Source of the DNA: Ananas comosus
Taxonomy: Eukaryota > Streptophyta > Magnoliopsida > Poales > Bromeliaceae
Reading direction: 5' to 3'
Assembly (NCBI RefSeq): GCF_001540865.1
Contig: NC_033622.1
Coordinates: 7,312,481 to 7,376,480 of the forward strand
Length of the DNA stretch: 64,000 nucleotides
The notes beneath the pieces were generated by a model that saw only the letters and a program-made list of their open reading frames with translations, was not told where the DNA came from and ran no database searches. Numbering within the stretch: the first letter of the stretch is position 1; each line of letters starts with the position of its first letter. A program made the translations under genes and the position numbers. Below are positions 11,995 through 21,866 of this stretch, piece after piece.

Positions 11995-13219
11995 CGCGCA
12001 TCCCGCCGACGCCGCCGTCGGTGGAACTCCTCCATAGTGAGCCGGAATCGCCGGCGCCGATGGAATCGATGGGGCAGGTGAGGCTCCTCCTCCCGGGCAG
12101 TCCCGAATGAAGTGCCCCGGTTGCCCACACTTGTAACACTTGCCTCGGCCTTGCTCACAGCGCGAGACCGGGTGGTCTCCGCTGCATATAATGCATCACC
12201 GCGCTCCACCGCTCTTCTGTTGAGTGCGCGGATACTTCGGGGGTTTCTTGTAACGTGTTTGTCCCCCTAAACTACCGCCGCCTTTGGCGTTTCTTGCCCT
12301 TATCCTTGGACTAGGCCAAAAGCTCACGCTTCTCCCGAACGTGGGCATCTCCGTGCTCCGCCCACAGCGCTCGATCGAAGACCTCCGCAAAGGTCGTGAG
12401 CTTGAGTATTTGCACAGCCTTGTAGATTCCCGGCCGAAGTCCTCGCAAGAATTACTTGGCCCGGTCCCGGTCATCCTTTACAACATCCGGGACACAATCT
12501 ATAATATGGGAGAACTCTTGTTCATACTCCGCCACTGAGCGGTCCCCTTGCTCTAACTTACGGAACTTCTCCTTGAGCTTCCGCTTTAATGTATCAGGGA
12601 AATAGTTGGCGAACATCTCCCGCTTAAATTCCTCCCACAGCATTGGCGGAAGGCCGGGAAGCCGATCCCGTTTGACGCGCTTCCACCAGACCTTCACCGC
12701 CTTTTCCAAGCAATGGGTGGCGAGGTACACTTTGTCCCTCTCTAGGGTACGCAGATCATCGAAGAGGGTTTCCATCGAGTCGATCCAAGACTCGACCATC
12801 TCCGGTTCCACCTTCTCGCCCTCGAAGGTTAGCAGATGGAACTTGTTGAACTTAATGAGAGCCGTTAATGCGCGCTTTCCCTCCACGTCTTCGGCCGTCA
12901 CATCAGGTGTCGCCGATCCCGACGCCGCCGCAGGAACAATTGCCGGCGGGGGACGTGCCACCACCGGAACCACCACTATACCCTCACCCTCAGCTGGCTC
13001 AGGCACGCGAGTCGAGGGTGCGGGTATATCGCATCTACCCATCGCCATTGCGGCCGCCACCGCAGCCTGCCGCTCAAATCCGGTCTCCTGGCGCTGTACC
13101 ACATCGGTCAGTGCGGTCACCTGCGCCTGCAACCAATCCATCACACTCGATTCATCCTGCTCGGGCACTTCAGGTGTCGGTGCCAGAATAGATCTGCGTG
13201 TGTAGCATCTTGGAGACAT
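11995..13219 (-). pseudogene. gag: Ty3/gypsy gag, broken
   Basis: The start is MSPRCYTRRS at 13219. The capsid-type retrotransposon gag domain spans about residues 120-240 (MVESWIDSMETLFDDL, VWWKRVKRDRLPGLPPMLW, then YFPDTLKRKLKEKF). A TAA interrupts the frame at about 12452, and a TAG follows near 12310 in the same frame. A frame change occurs before the zinc knuckle [14 protein letters not shown] (CX2CX4HX4C, near 12110-12150), which is in frame with pol. Gag and pol were therefore probably one ORF. It would have formed the virus-like particle; it is now non-functional. Confidence 0.8.
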
Positions 13220-13570
13220 TAGTCCCTAAAACGCAAACACTTGGTCAGTCATCTTACCCAATTACCTCGTCGAAGTTACGACACATGACGACTCCACAGC
13301 AAAATCGGGCGGAAGCACATAAGTGTACTCGTTCTAGACTCTTGGCATCATGTCGTCGGCCGCCGACATAACCACCTCCAGACAAGAACTCATACCACTC
13401 GAATCCGTCTCTATTCACAACTAGAGACATATTACCAACCTCGACCCAATCGAATTAACTTCCGCCATCGTTATAGGTTCACATTCCACTCACGCACCTA
13501 TAACCTTAGGGCTCACCAACCTAGGGTCTCCTAGATCATCCTAGACTTTCTCTCTTTACTTGCTCTTATT

Positions 13571-13582
13571 GCTCTGATACCA
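13571..13582 (-). other. Primer binding site of element B (tRNA-iMet type)
   Basis: The - strand reads TGGTATCAGAGC, the usual plant initiator-Met tRNA primer site, 7 bp after the end of the 5' LTR (GGGGCGTGACA, ending at 13590). The leader between this site and gag is about 350 bp (13220-13570) and shows no ORF. Confidence 0.85.
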
Positions 13583-13820
13583 CAAGAACTGTCACGCCCC
13601 GCCCCGAAACCACTACCAATTTGGCACGATTCGGGCGCGCCGAGTGGACCGCCGAACGGACAGCACCTCCCCTGTCCGCCAAAGGCTCACAACAAGAATG
13701 TGTACAAGAATTTTCTAGGAATTTAAATTGTAAACATACACATTCAACGAGGCACAATTAGTGCCAGCAACTACAAGAGCAAGTAATCCACAGGAATAAC
13801 ATGTGAAATAAAGAGAGAAC

Positions 13821-16266
13821 TGTTAGGAAGTGAATTCTCGAAACTCGAGGATTAGACTTCGATTAGAATCGACTAGTTGTCGAGTGCGTAAACTTCGGAA
13901 AGTCCGAAGGTGATTATGATGCATAAAGTGCATTAAGGAATGGTCCGCAAGAGCACCAAGTGCAAAACTTGCACTGGAGCAGAAATGCTCTCGGGGACCG
14001 GTCCCTGGCAGGGAGGGACTGGTCCCATCAGGCTGGGCTGCGGAGGTCTCTGATTAGACCGGTCCCTAGCAGGTAGGGATCGGTTCCCGAACATCAGCCC
14101 AGCAAGAATAGCCGAAATTTGGCTAAGTCCCGAGAATCCAACTTTCGGGAACCGGTTTCTCGGACAAGGACCGGTCTCCCGGGGACCGGTCTCTCAGGCA
14201 AGGACCGATTCCCGAACGCGAAAACCCCTCTGCCCGAGATGGTAGCCTTCGGGGATCGGTCTCCCCGAGCTGGGACCGGTCCCTCACTGCGAAAATGCCC
14301 AAAGAGGGCTGGTTTGAAGGATGAAAAGTTGAGGGGGCTATTTGCAAAATGGCCTTATTAGAGGCTTGGGGCTTCTCTCTCCCTCTCATTTGCTCTCTCC
14401 CTCTCACACTCTTTCCTTCTCTCTCTAGAAAGAAAAGAATGAGAAGAAGAAGGAGAAGAAAGAAAGGAAGGAAAAGAAGAAGAAGTGGAAGGAGAAGTCC
14501 AAGAAGAAGAAGAAGAAGGTCTTCTTCCCTCTCTCCTTCAAGCTAGGGCAAGCTTGGAGCTTGGCTTAGAGGTAAGCTCCAAACCCACTCATGGTAGATT
14601 TCTTAGGATTGGGTTTTATTGCTTAGAATTGGTTCAAATGGAACCTAGAGGAGATGAATAGGTGGTTCGGGCTCGCAATCGAAGCTCGCACCACGGATTT
14701 CTTCCCCGTTGCCATTCTAGTGCACGGAATTGGGGATTTTGGAAATCTAGGGTTTTGATCTAATCTATTAGGTCGCAAACCTAATTGCTAGGTCCCGGAA
14801 CGCGTCGGCGAAGACGGTTTGCCGATCCGACGAGCGAGGGCGGAATTATCGCCGAATCGGGTACTCGAGGGCTCGCTTCGCCCCGAGGAGTTAGGGCGAC
14901 GTGCAATAACCACAACGTAGAGTTTTCTATCATCGCGGCATCACCAAGAGGTGGGTGGTGTCCATCCCGAAGCAATCGGGCTCCCTTCTATGTCTTAGTA
15001 CATTTCGATTCTTCATCTTGTATTATTGCATTATAGGATGATTGTGCATTGCCTTTCCTTATGCTTTCCTTGATGATATCGTAGCATGTATTGGATACTG
15101 GACATAGTGGATTGATAAGGATTGGGTCGAGACTTGTGAATCCTATAGTGCAGAGAAAATGATGGGCTCAATGGTTGGTCTAATGATGAACAAAGAACGA
15201 GTGGCATCTAGTCAATAGTAAACCATGAACGAGTGGCATTTAGTTGATAGTAAGCAAAAGAACAAATGACACATATGAGTCGTAGTGTATGTGAAACCTA
15301 TGGACTATATGATGATTGTAACCCTAGAGGATATGGTATTCTCGAGACGAGGATTGGATCATGCTCACGGTCTGTTTTTAAATCTTGTGATGGAAGCCCC
15401 ACACAAGTAGTGCGCTCCGGAGTTGGTCACGTGGGATTGCCTATTTTGGGTCCCGGCAGACGGTCTCGGTTCATAGGTCGAGTTGACCCTCCCTACCTTC
15501 GAGATGGCTAGTGAGCAGTAGGCTCCTTCAGGGAAGCCACGAGATTAAGAAACAAGTAAATGAGATTGATGAACGAGTAAATAGCTTTACCTTTGGACAT
15601 GATAATGGGTTAGTTGTTTATCTATTTCATTGTACATGCATTCATATATTTATGATTGGGCATAGTAGCGTAGCTTTACTCCTATCATTTACCGCTTTCC
15701 TTATCTATCTATCTATCGATTATCTACTTTTGCCCACTTGGACCTAGTGGGGAGATCGGCGGAGTCGGCGGCTGAACCCACTGGGAACTAAGGAAGTTAG
15801 TTCTCACCCGACTCTTTACAGGTTCGAGTTCAGGTGTCCCCGGTGAGCGTGAGGATCGTGGTAAGGGCCCGGCGCTCTAGTCGCATTAGCTACCTCCCTT
15901 TGGCATTAGCTGTCACCCCTTTTGTATTTTGAGAGTAGATGTTGTATAGGGTGAGGTTCGAGTGATTGTATTTATATTTTGGGAGAATGCAAAAGATGTA
16001 ATCAACGATATATAGTAAGTCAAATGACTGTAATAGATAGCTTCTTCTCTCTTTATGTACTTGTATATATTTTTATACTTGTATCTTGCTCTCGTCTTGT
16101 GGCACTAGTGGTGCTTCTTGATCGTGTATAATGAATTGATTCCTGGGTAAATTCTTATACATGATCTGTTGGTTAACCTTGGGCGGACAGGGGAGGTCCT
16201 GTCCGTTCGGCGTCTGTTCGACGCGCCCGGGCCGGACCAAATTGGTAGCGGGCTCGGGGCGTGACA
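13821..16266 (+). mobile_element. Solo LTR, family A, + orientation, inside the 5' LTR of element B
   Basis: The LTR starts TGTTAGGAAGTGAATTCTCG at 13821 and ends GGGGCGTGACA at 16266 (2,446 bp). The flanks are AGAAC (13816-13820) and AGTAC (16267-16271); the undisturbed LTR B copy at 6017 reads AGAGAGTACTTT, so this is a 5-bp duplication with one later change. It is the inverted counterpart of the LTR A at 3321-5795. It carries the U3 palindrome array, a GA-rich leader (14400-14525) and GATA-type microsatellite sequence near 15705. Confidence 0.85.
13990..14285. promoter_or_regulatory. ACCGGT palindrome array in the inverted LTR A (U3)
   Basis: About eight GACCGGTC or AACCGGTT cores are present, some decayed to GATCGGT or GACTGGT. 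They lie 170-465 bp from the LTR start, the same distance as in the other A copy. The decayed sites show loss of the CG step, as expected from cytosine methylation and deamination. Confidence 0.55.
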
Positions 16267-16889
16267 AGTACTTTACTAACTATTACAATAGTTCACATCT
16301 TTTCATTTACATCATTTTCTTTAAATGATTACATCATTCATCCAAAATACATAGCTCTCCAAATCCTCACCTATAATGAATCTCTCAAATATATAGGTGT
16401 GCTAATGCAAAAAGGAAAGCTACTATACTACCACGGTCTCACTGATCGGGCACAATGCCCTTGCCGCGGTCCTCTCTCGGCAACCATGTACTTACCACTG
16501 AAAATAGAGTGGGGTGAGAACTATCTTTCATAGTTCCCAGTGGGCTCGGCCGCCGACTCTGCCGATCTCCCCACTAGGTCCAAGTGGGCACAAGCAACAA
16601 CAGGTAGATAGATAGATAGATATCTCAAAGCATTAAAGGCATAAAGGAAATCTATGCTACTATGCCCATAATCATGTATAATGAATGCATGCATCATAAA
16701 GTAAAGGTTTACTATCATGCTAACGAATTCGATTCATGTTCGAATAATAATGTTCAATGACATTGTTCACTGTTCCTTCACCCAATCTGTAGCGAAGCCC
16801 TTGGGTTCGCCAATAACTCACCTTTCAATCGCAAAGTGGGGAGGGAGCTCCAAGTGCACCTAAGCTCGGGACCGTCTGCGGACCTCTAT

Positions 16890-19209
16890 TTTTCGGGGGC
16901 AGGCTAAGAGACCGGTCCCAGGTCGGGGAGACCGGTCCCTCTGGGCGAAAACTGCCCAGACCGGGCTGATGTGGTTTTGGATTTTTGAGGGGGCTTATCT
17001 GGATTTTGTTACTTTAGAGCCTATAGAGAGCCTTTCTTCTCTCTCTTTCCCTCATTTCTCTCAACCCTTTGCATTCTAGAGAGAGAAGAAGAAAGGGAGA
17101 GGAAGAAGAAGAAGAAGAAGAGGAGGAGGAGCTTCCTTAGAGGCCTTGGAGCATCATCTTCTTCCCTATTTTCTCACTTTGGTGGCTTTGAACTTGCGGT
17201 TGGAGCTTTGAGGAGGATCAAACTTCAACCCTACTTGGTTTTGAGCTTGGATTGGAGCTTCTCTTGAGGTTGGTATCTTGTAATCCCCCTTTGATACATG
17301 TTTTCCTAGGTTTTACTAGATGAAACCCTAGATTTTGGGATTTAGGGTTTATTTTGGGGGTTTTTGGATTTGAGGGTTTTAAGACCTAATTGATGGGTTT
17401 GGAACCTTTATTTAGGTGGGATTTGAGGGACTCTAACTCACATTTGGAACTAGAGAGAGAATTTCTTCACCTAGGTGAGTTTTTCTCCACCTTAGCCTAT
17501 ATTGCCTATCGATTGAGTTTAGGGTTAATCGTAAGGTTCGTTTAACCCTTGTTCCTACATCTTTAGGGTTCTAGGAGGCTAGTGGGCATCTTCGTCGGAG
17601 CTTGCGAAGAGTTGCAAGAGTTTTGGTGGGTTTGACTTCATGAAAATAGGGCAAAATGGCCCCTATGCCTTCTAAACTTTTTGTAAAGTATTTTTGAATG
17701 CAATTTCATGTTAAACATGATTTATATGAATTTTAGAACACTTAACATGCATGCCCCATACATCGTAAAATTTGTACTCCATATAGTAGAGCTATATGTG
17801 TAAATTGCATGCATTGTGGATAGGGCTTGGTTTTGCAAGTTGAGAACATGTCTCCATGCTAGAGTTGAGTAAATTATGCATCATGAACATATTAATGCCA
17901 TGCTTGGAACTCGTTGAACAAAAGTGTCATCAAGGGGCACTTGAAACTAGTAAACTATTAAACTGCAATATAGAGACATGTTGATAGGCCACTATATATC
18001 TGCTACATTCCATGTTAGAGATATGATGACATAAAGATAGGCCATTGAGATACTTGATATATTCCATGTTAGAGACATGATGACATAGAGATAGGCCATT
18101 GAGATACTTGATATATTCCATGTTAGAGACATGATGACATAGAGATAGGCCATTGAGATACTTGATATATTCCATGTTATTAGACATGAGGACTTGGTAC
18201 TTGCGACAGATCGTTTGCCTACTTGCCATTGTGCTCCTTTGCACATGCTTGTGAGGGTCGCTCCCTACAAGCCGGCACTCCGGAGATAGCCATCGCCATA
18301 TTCGCCGTGCGGGATTGGGCGCCGAAGTGGATTGCCGTGGGACAGGCTCATTCCTAGGGTGGGGATGGTGACTACCACGGGGCCATTAGGCTCGGCACCG
18401 GCCAGACAGCCTACGGGTGGGTCTCAGGGCCATAGACAGCCTTCGGGTGGGTCTCTTCAGATTTGACTTTGAGTATTCATTATGACATATGGACAGATGA
18501 TGACTTAGTGTACTACTTGGACATTGACTAGTATAGTAAACAACGGAACTTTACTATTTCGCATTGTGAACATTATGATAGTTGGAGACTTTTACTTCAT
18601 GCATAGTTGCTTCATACTTATGCTAATTATGCTAAGTAGAGATATCATGTTGTAGTAAGTTACATTTTTACTTACCTTTCGCTTTTCTACTTTTATAGTC
18701 ACTGACATCTTTTGTAGCTTTGGGCCTTGTGGTGCATTCACTGAAGTCAGTAATTGCCCACTGGGAACTATTTTTAATAGTTCTCACGCCCCTGTTTTAT
18801 GGTTTACTTTTCAGAGCCTTCGGCACCGGCGGAGGCACGGGATCGCGGCAAGGGGATCGCTTAGCTAGCTAGCGAGGAGCGGTACTTTGCCTAGGTGGTT
18901 TACTCTTTCTTTTTGTAGTTAAGAGAGAGTGAGAGGTTTTTGGCATCCATGTATAGAGACCACCTATGTATCTACCTATAGCATTTGTATCTGAAATTTC
19001 CTTGTATCACTTTATATTATATTTAGTGGATTTACAGTTTTATTCTTATCCCTTGTTGTAGCTTTTAGACATTCATTATGCTCTGATACTCCTAAATGTC
19101 TTTTATTATTGCTTTTATTATTGTTGTTTTTAGACGCCTTATATGTTTTAGACGTATGGCGGGTCTGGGCACGTGCCGGGCGGGCTTCCGCTGGGTCCCG
19201 GGGCGTGAC
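16890..19209 (+). mobile_element. LTR of family C, + orientation, 5' truncated
   Basis: The 3' end CCCGGGGCGTGACA at 19209, and the stretch with TCCCACGGC-type plus GTTCTCACGCCCC motifs, match the - strand copy at 56458-61405. The left end is missing: sequence begins abruptly at 16890 inside the U3 palindrome region. It has two GACCGGTCCC pairs (16905-16952), a CCTATAGAG box near 17015, and a GA-rich leader (17080-17135). No coding sequence is credible. Confidence 0.7.
18007..18180. repeat. 54-bp tandem repeat in LTR C
   Basis: A unit beginning ATTCCATGTTAGAG recurs at 18007, 18061, 18115 and (partial) 18169, so the period is 54 bp. Because 54 is a multiple of three, it creates repetitive short ORFs on the - strand that are artefacts. 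Confidence 0.85.
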
Positions 19210-20588
19210 AGTGGTGCTCTCCAAACTTGTTGGAATTCTTTCTATGCCTAATGTGTCATTCAATTGAGCATATGTTTGTATTGTTGCATGCATTATAGGA
19301 TAGATGTGATTTTAATATGTGAGTGTTGCATGATGTGAGTACACGTGCTTTTTGAAATGTTTGAGAACCTATTCGACCCTATATGTATGCATGAGATATA
19401 ATGTGAGCACCCAATGAGATGAAAGAACAAGTAATACAATAAAACATAGATCGAGTGGCATTCGATAATGTAAAGTAAAGTGATACTAGAGTTAGTGTGT
19501 GTGGCATCAAAGAGAAATGTGATGCAAAGAACAATGATAATGATTAGAGACAAGTGAAGAAAATGAAAGTGGCATAAAGAACGAGTAAAGCTAAAGAACA
19601 ATGATTGCTAGAGTTAGCATAACAAAGTGATGTAAATAACACTAGAGTTAGTGTAAAGACAATGATTGAACTATATTCTTAGAGTTAAAGATCGATCATA
19701 CTTGCTATGAGTTCCGTGCTTGAGGGCGGTCGCTCCCCCTCGAGCGATGCGCTCCGGAGTTTTGCATCACGGGTTGGAGTAAAAACGAGGACGGTCTTAG
19801 CGGGAGACAGCTGAGGGCCCGCGATGATGGACTTAATGTGGGTAAGTTAATGTGGCGAAACCCCCGGGTTAGCCGTGAGATTAAAGAACAAAGATTAAAG
19901 ACTAAAGTTTAAAGAACAAAGAACTTGCATACTTGCATGATTTACATTGAGCATATTTCTTGCTTTATTGTTCAGGCATATTAGCATCATGATTATAATT
20001 TGGTTACTATTCTACTTATCCTTTCTATTATGCCTGAGTTAGTCCTAGTGGAAAAGTCGGTGAGATTGGGGTCGAACCTATAGGAAACTTTGTTGTAGTT
20101 CTCACCCCACTATTCCACAGAGCCGGGACCAAGCGAGTTGGCGAGCGACCGTGGTAAAGGTATCGCACCATAGTCAGAGGCCACCGGAGTTAGGTTATTT
20201 CATATTTTGTTAGTAGCCTCCCTATTGTCATCTTTTGTACTTGAAGATGTTTAAAGTAAAGAGAAAGAATGTAATGTTTATTTTGAGCAAATGTGATGTA
20301 AAAATAAATGATGAAAAGTATGTAAAGAATTATGAATGTGCAAGTTGGATACATGTATGTGATCAAAAGAAAATCATAGTACTTGTGTAGATATTTAGTT
20401 TCCTTTCTTTCACTCATGGCTATTGCTTACCCTCGTATAAGCCGTTTGTGTATGTTTCCGCTAGTGCAATTCTTGTTTGGAAATGTACAGGTGATGAGCC
20501 TTGGGCGGACAGGAGAAATTCTGTCCGTACGGCGTCTGTTTGACGTGCTCGGGCCGGCCCAAATTGGTATCGGTCCCGAGGCGTGACA
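19210..20588 (+). repeat. Right arm of solo LTR D
   Basis: The arm starts GTGGTGCTCTCC and aligns with the complement of 58330 downwards in the complete D copy. It includes the TGAGTTAGTCCTAGTGG and TTCTCACCCCACT blocks and ends GCGTGACA. It contains the terminal inverted-repeat motif GGGCGGACAGG/GTCCGTACGGCG shared by families A, B and D. Confidence 0.75.
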
Positions 20589-20760
20589 ACATTACTATAT
20601 TAAACCAAACGCATTAATGCAGCATCAGTAGTAATCTCATTTAGAAATCCAAGATACCTGGATATATCGAAATACTCTGTAATATAACATAACTCGAACC
20701 AAACGCGCCCTTATGGTAGAATACCCAAAATGCCCAGCTGGCTAAGGAAGCTGCGACTTG

Positions 20761-21580
20761 GGGTGTGTTTGGTTCAAAGTCGGAATCAGTATCGGAATCA
20801 GAATAAGAATAAACTGGAAACAGAATCAGAATGATATATTACCTCATTCTGTTTGGCTCACCACCTGAATCGGAATCGGAATGAACCATTTCCATTGTCG
20901 GTATTTAGTTCAGATAGATATTATAATTAAATTAATATGCTAGTTTTATCTTTATGTTAGTTTAAATTCAAACTGAATATAAATATTAAAAATTTACATC
21001 AAAAAATTAAAACAATGTCAAAAATTTAAATATATATTTTTTTAAAAAATTAAAAATTAAAATTAAATGGATAATTTAAAATATAAAACTAAATTTCAAT
21101 TTATTCAAATTCAAACTTAAAATTATAATTTAAATTTTAATTTGAATCAACAAATTTAATTTAAATTTTAAATAAAATTTGAATAAAACTTTAGATTTTA
21201 ATTAAATTTAAATTTAAATTCAAATTTATAAATTAGATTCGAAATATTTGATTGAATTTTAATTTTTTAATTTAAGTTTAACTTAAAATTAAAATTTATA
21301 TAAATATAATTTTTAAACTTAAACTTATATTTTAATTAAAAAATAAGCTGAAAAAATTAAATTTAATCTGAACAAATTCATTTCGCTGGGATTCAATTTT
21401 CAATCCGGTCTCGTAGACCGGATTAAAAAGAATAATTGAAGAATTCTTATTCATCCGAAAATTAAAATCAAAATAAAAATTTTGCATGCTAAACACAATG
21501 AAACAAAAAAAAATTCGTTGATTCCGATTTCAATTCCTAAAATAAAAAGGGTGAAAATTGGGCCAACCAAACACACACCC
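20761..21580. mobile_element. AT-rich MITE just upstream of the RabGAP gene
   Basis: The ends are GGGTGTGTTTGGTTCAAAG (from 20761) and the complement GGGTGTGTGTTTGGTTGG (ending 21580). The core (20920-21370) is almost pure A/T with repeated AAATTTAAATTT-type blocks. Target duplication is unclear. It lies about 220 bp from the start codon, so it may limit or contribute to the host promoter. Confidence 0.55.
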
Positions 21581-21803
21581 TCGGTTCCGAGTTGGCGACT
21601 CGTCGCCGAGTTTGCCCCTGCGTGTCCTTCCTTCCGCCCTAAGGCACACCGCACACGCTCCTACTAGAAACTACATACGGGGCGAAGAAAGCCACAACCA
21701 TCCCCACTTTCTCCGACTCCCATACCCATTTCCGCTCACCTTTTCACTCTCGGATTCGTCCTCCTTCCTAAACCCGTTTTCTGTTCCCCCTATCAACGAC
21801 GCC
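21581..21803 (+). promoter_or_regulatory. Promoter-proximal region and 5' leader of the RabGAP gene
   Basis: The composition changes sharply from AT-rich MITE to GC/CT-rich sequence ending in CCTATCAACGACGCC before the ATG at 21804. A C/T-rich leader is common in plant genes. No clear TATA box is seen between the MITE and the ATG, and the transcription start cannot be fixed. Confidence 0.45.
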
Positions 21804-21866
21804 ATGCAAGAGGCGGATCAACACGACCTCTCCGACGATTCCGACTACGCCGCTTCCCAACAACAG
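21804..21866 (+). CDS. RabGAP exon 1 (residues 1-21)
   Basis: Starts MQEADQHDLSDDSDYAAS, an acidic N-terminus usual for plant members of the family, and ends CAACAG before gtaacc in phase 0. The 358-bp intron 1 (21867-22224) is T-rich and holds nothing else recognised. Confidence 0.85.

Larger units (their letters stand above)
3313..16889 (-). mobile_element. Ty3/gypsy LTR retrotransposon, family B, degenerate
   Basis: The element reads on the - strand. Its 3' LTR starts with TGTCACAC at 3313-3320, is interrupted by a solo LTR (3321-5795), and resumes at 5796/5801 to end at 8432. The internal region is 8433-13589, with a polypurine tract beside the 3' LTR and a tRNA-iMet-type primer site beside the 5' LTR. 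The 5' LTR is 13590-13820 plus 16267-16889, where it is truncated against family C sequence. The order gag, protease, reverse transcriptase, RNase H, integrase, then a chromodomain-like tail identifies a Ty3/gypsy chromovirus-like element. Several stops and frameshifts make it inactive. Confidence 0.85.
13590..16889 (-). repeat. 5' LTR of element B, interrupted and truncated
   Basis: 13590-13820 and 16267-16889 match consecutive parts of the 3' LTR (5801-6642 region). A solo LTR A is inserted between them. At 16889 the match stops abruptly (the equivalent of 6642), and family C LTR sequence begins. The missing U3 part includes the promoter, so this 5' LTR cannot drive the element. Confidence 0.8.
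3016..20588 (+). mobile_element. Solo LTR, family D, + orientation, interrupted by nested insertions
   Basis: The LTR begins TGTAATATACCGAAA at 3016 and ends GAGGCGTGACA at 20588. It is flanked by ACATT at 3011-3015 and ACATT at 20589-20593. The left arm is 3016-3312 and the right arm 19210-20588. By comparison with the complete copy at 56897-59440, several hundred bases of the middle are missing, so the nested insertions were followed by deletion. The left arm carries ACCGGT palindromes. No internal coding region of this family is present, which fits a solo LTR. Confidence 0.8.
2474..20710. mobile_element. Harbinger/Tourist-like MITE split by nested LTR elements
   Basis: The left end GGGTGCGTTTGGTTCAAGTT (from 2475) and the right end (complement GGGCGCGTTTGGTTCGAGTT, ending 20710) form terminal inverted repeats. 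The flanks are TTA at 2471-2473 and TTA at 20711-20713, as for PIF/Harbinger-type target duplications. The MITE itself is only 2474-3015 plus 20594-20710. Its left arm has a very AT-rich core (2690-2890). A family D LTR with a perfect 5-bp duplication sits in the middle, so the MITE is the oldest layer of this block. Confidence 0.65.

Noticed and set aside
13571..13590. Possible tRNA gene next to an LTR
   Set aside because: Only the 12-nt complement of the tRNA 3' end is present, which is a retroelement primer site, not a tRNA gene. The same holds for 26378 and 61766.
17930..18246. Repetitive - strand ORFs with NGLSLCHH-type units
   Set aside because: Artefact of the 54-bp tandem repeat in LTR C.
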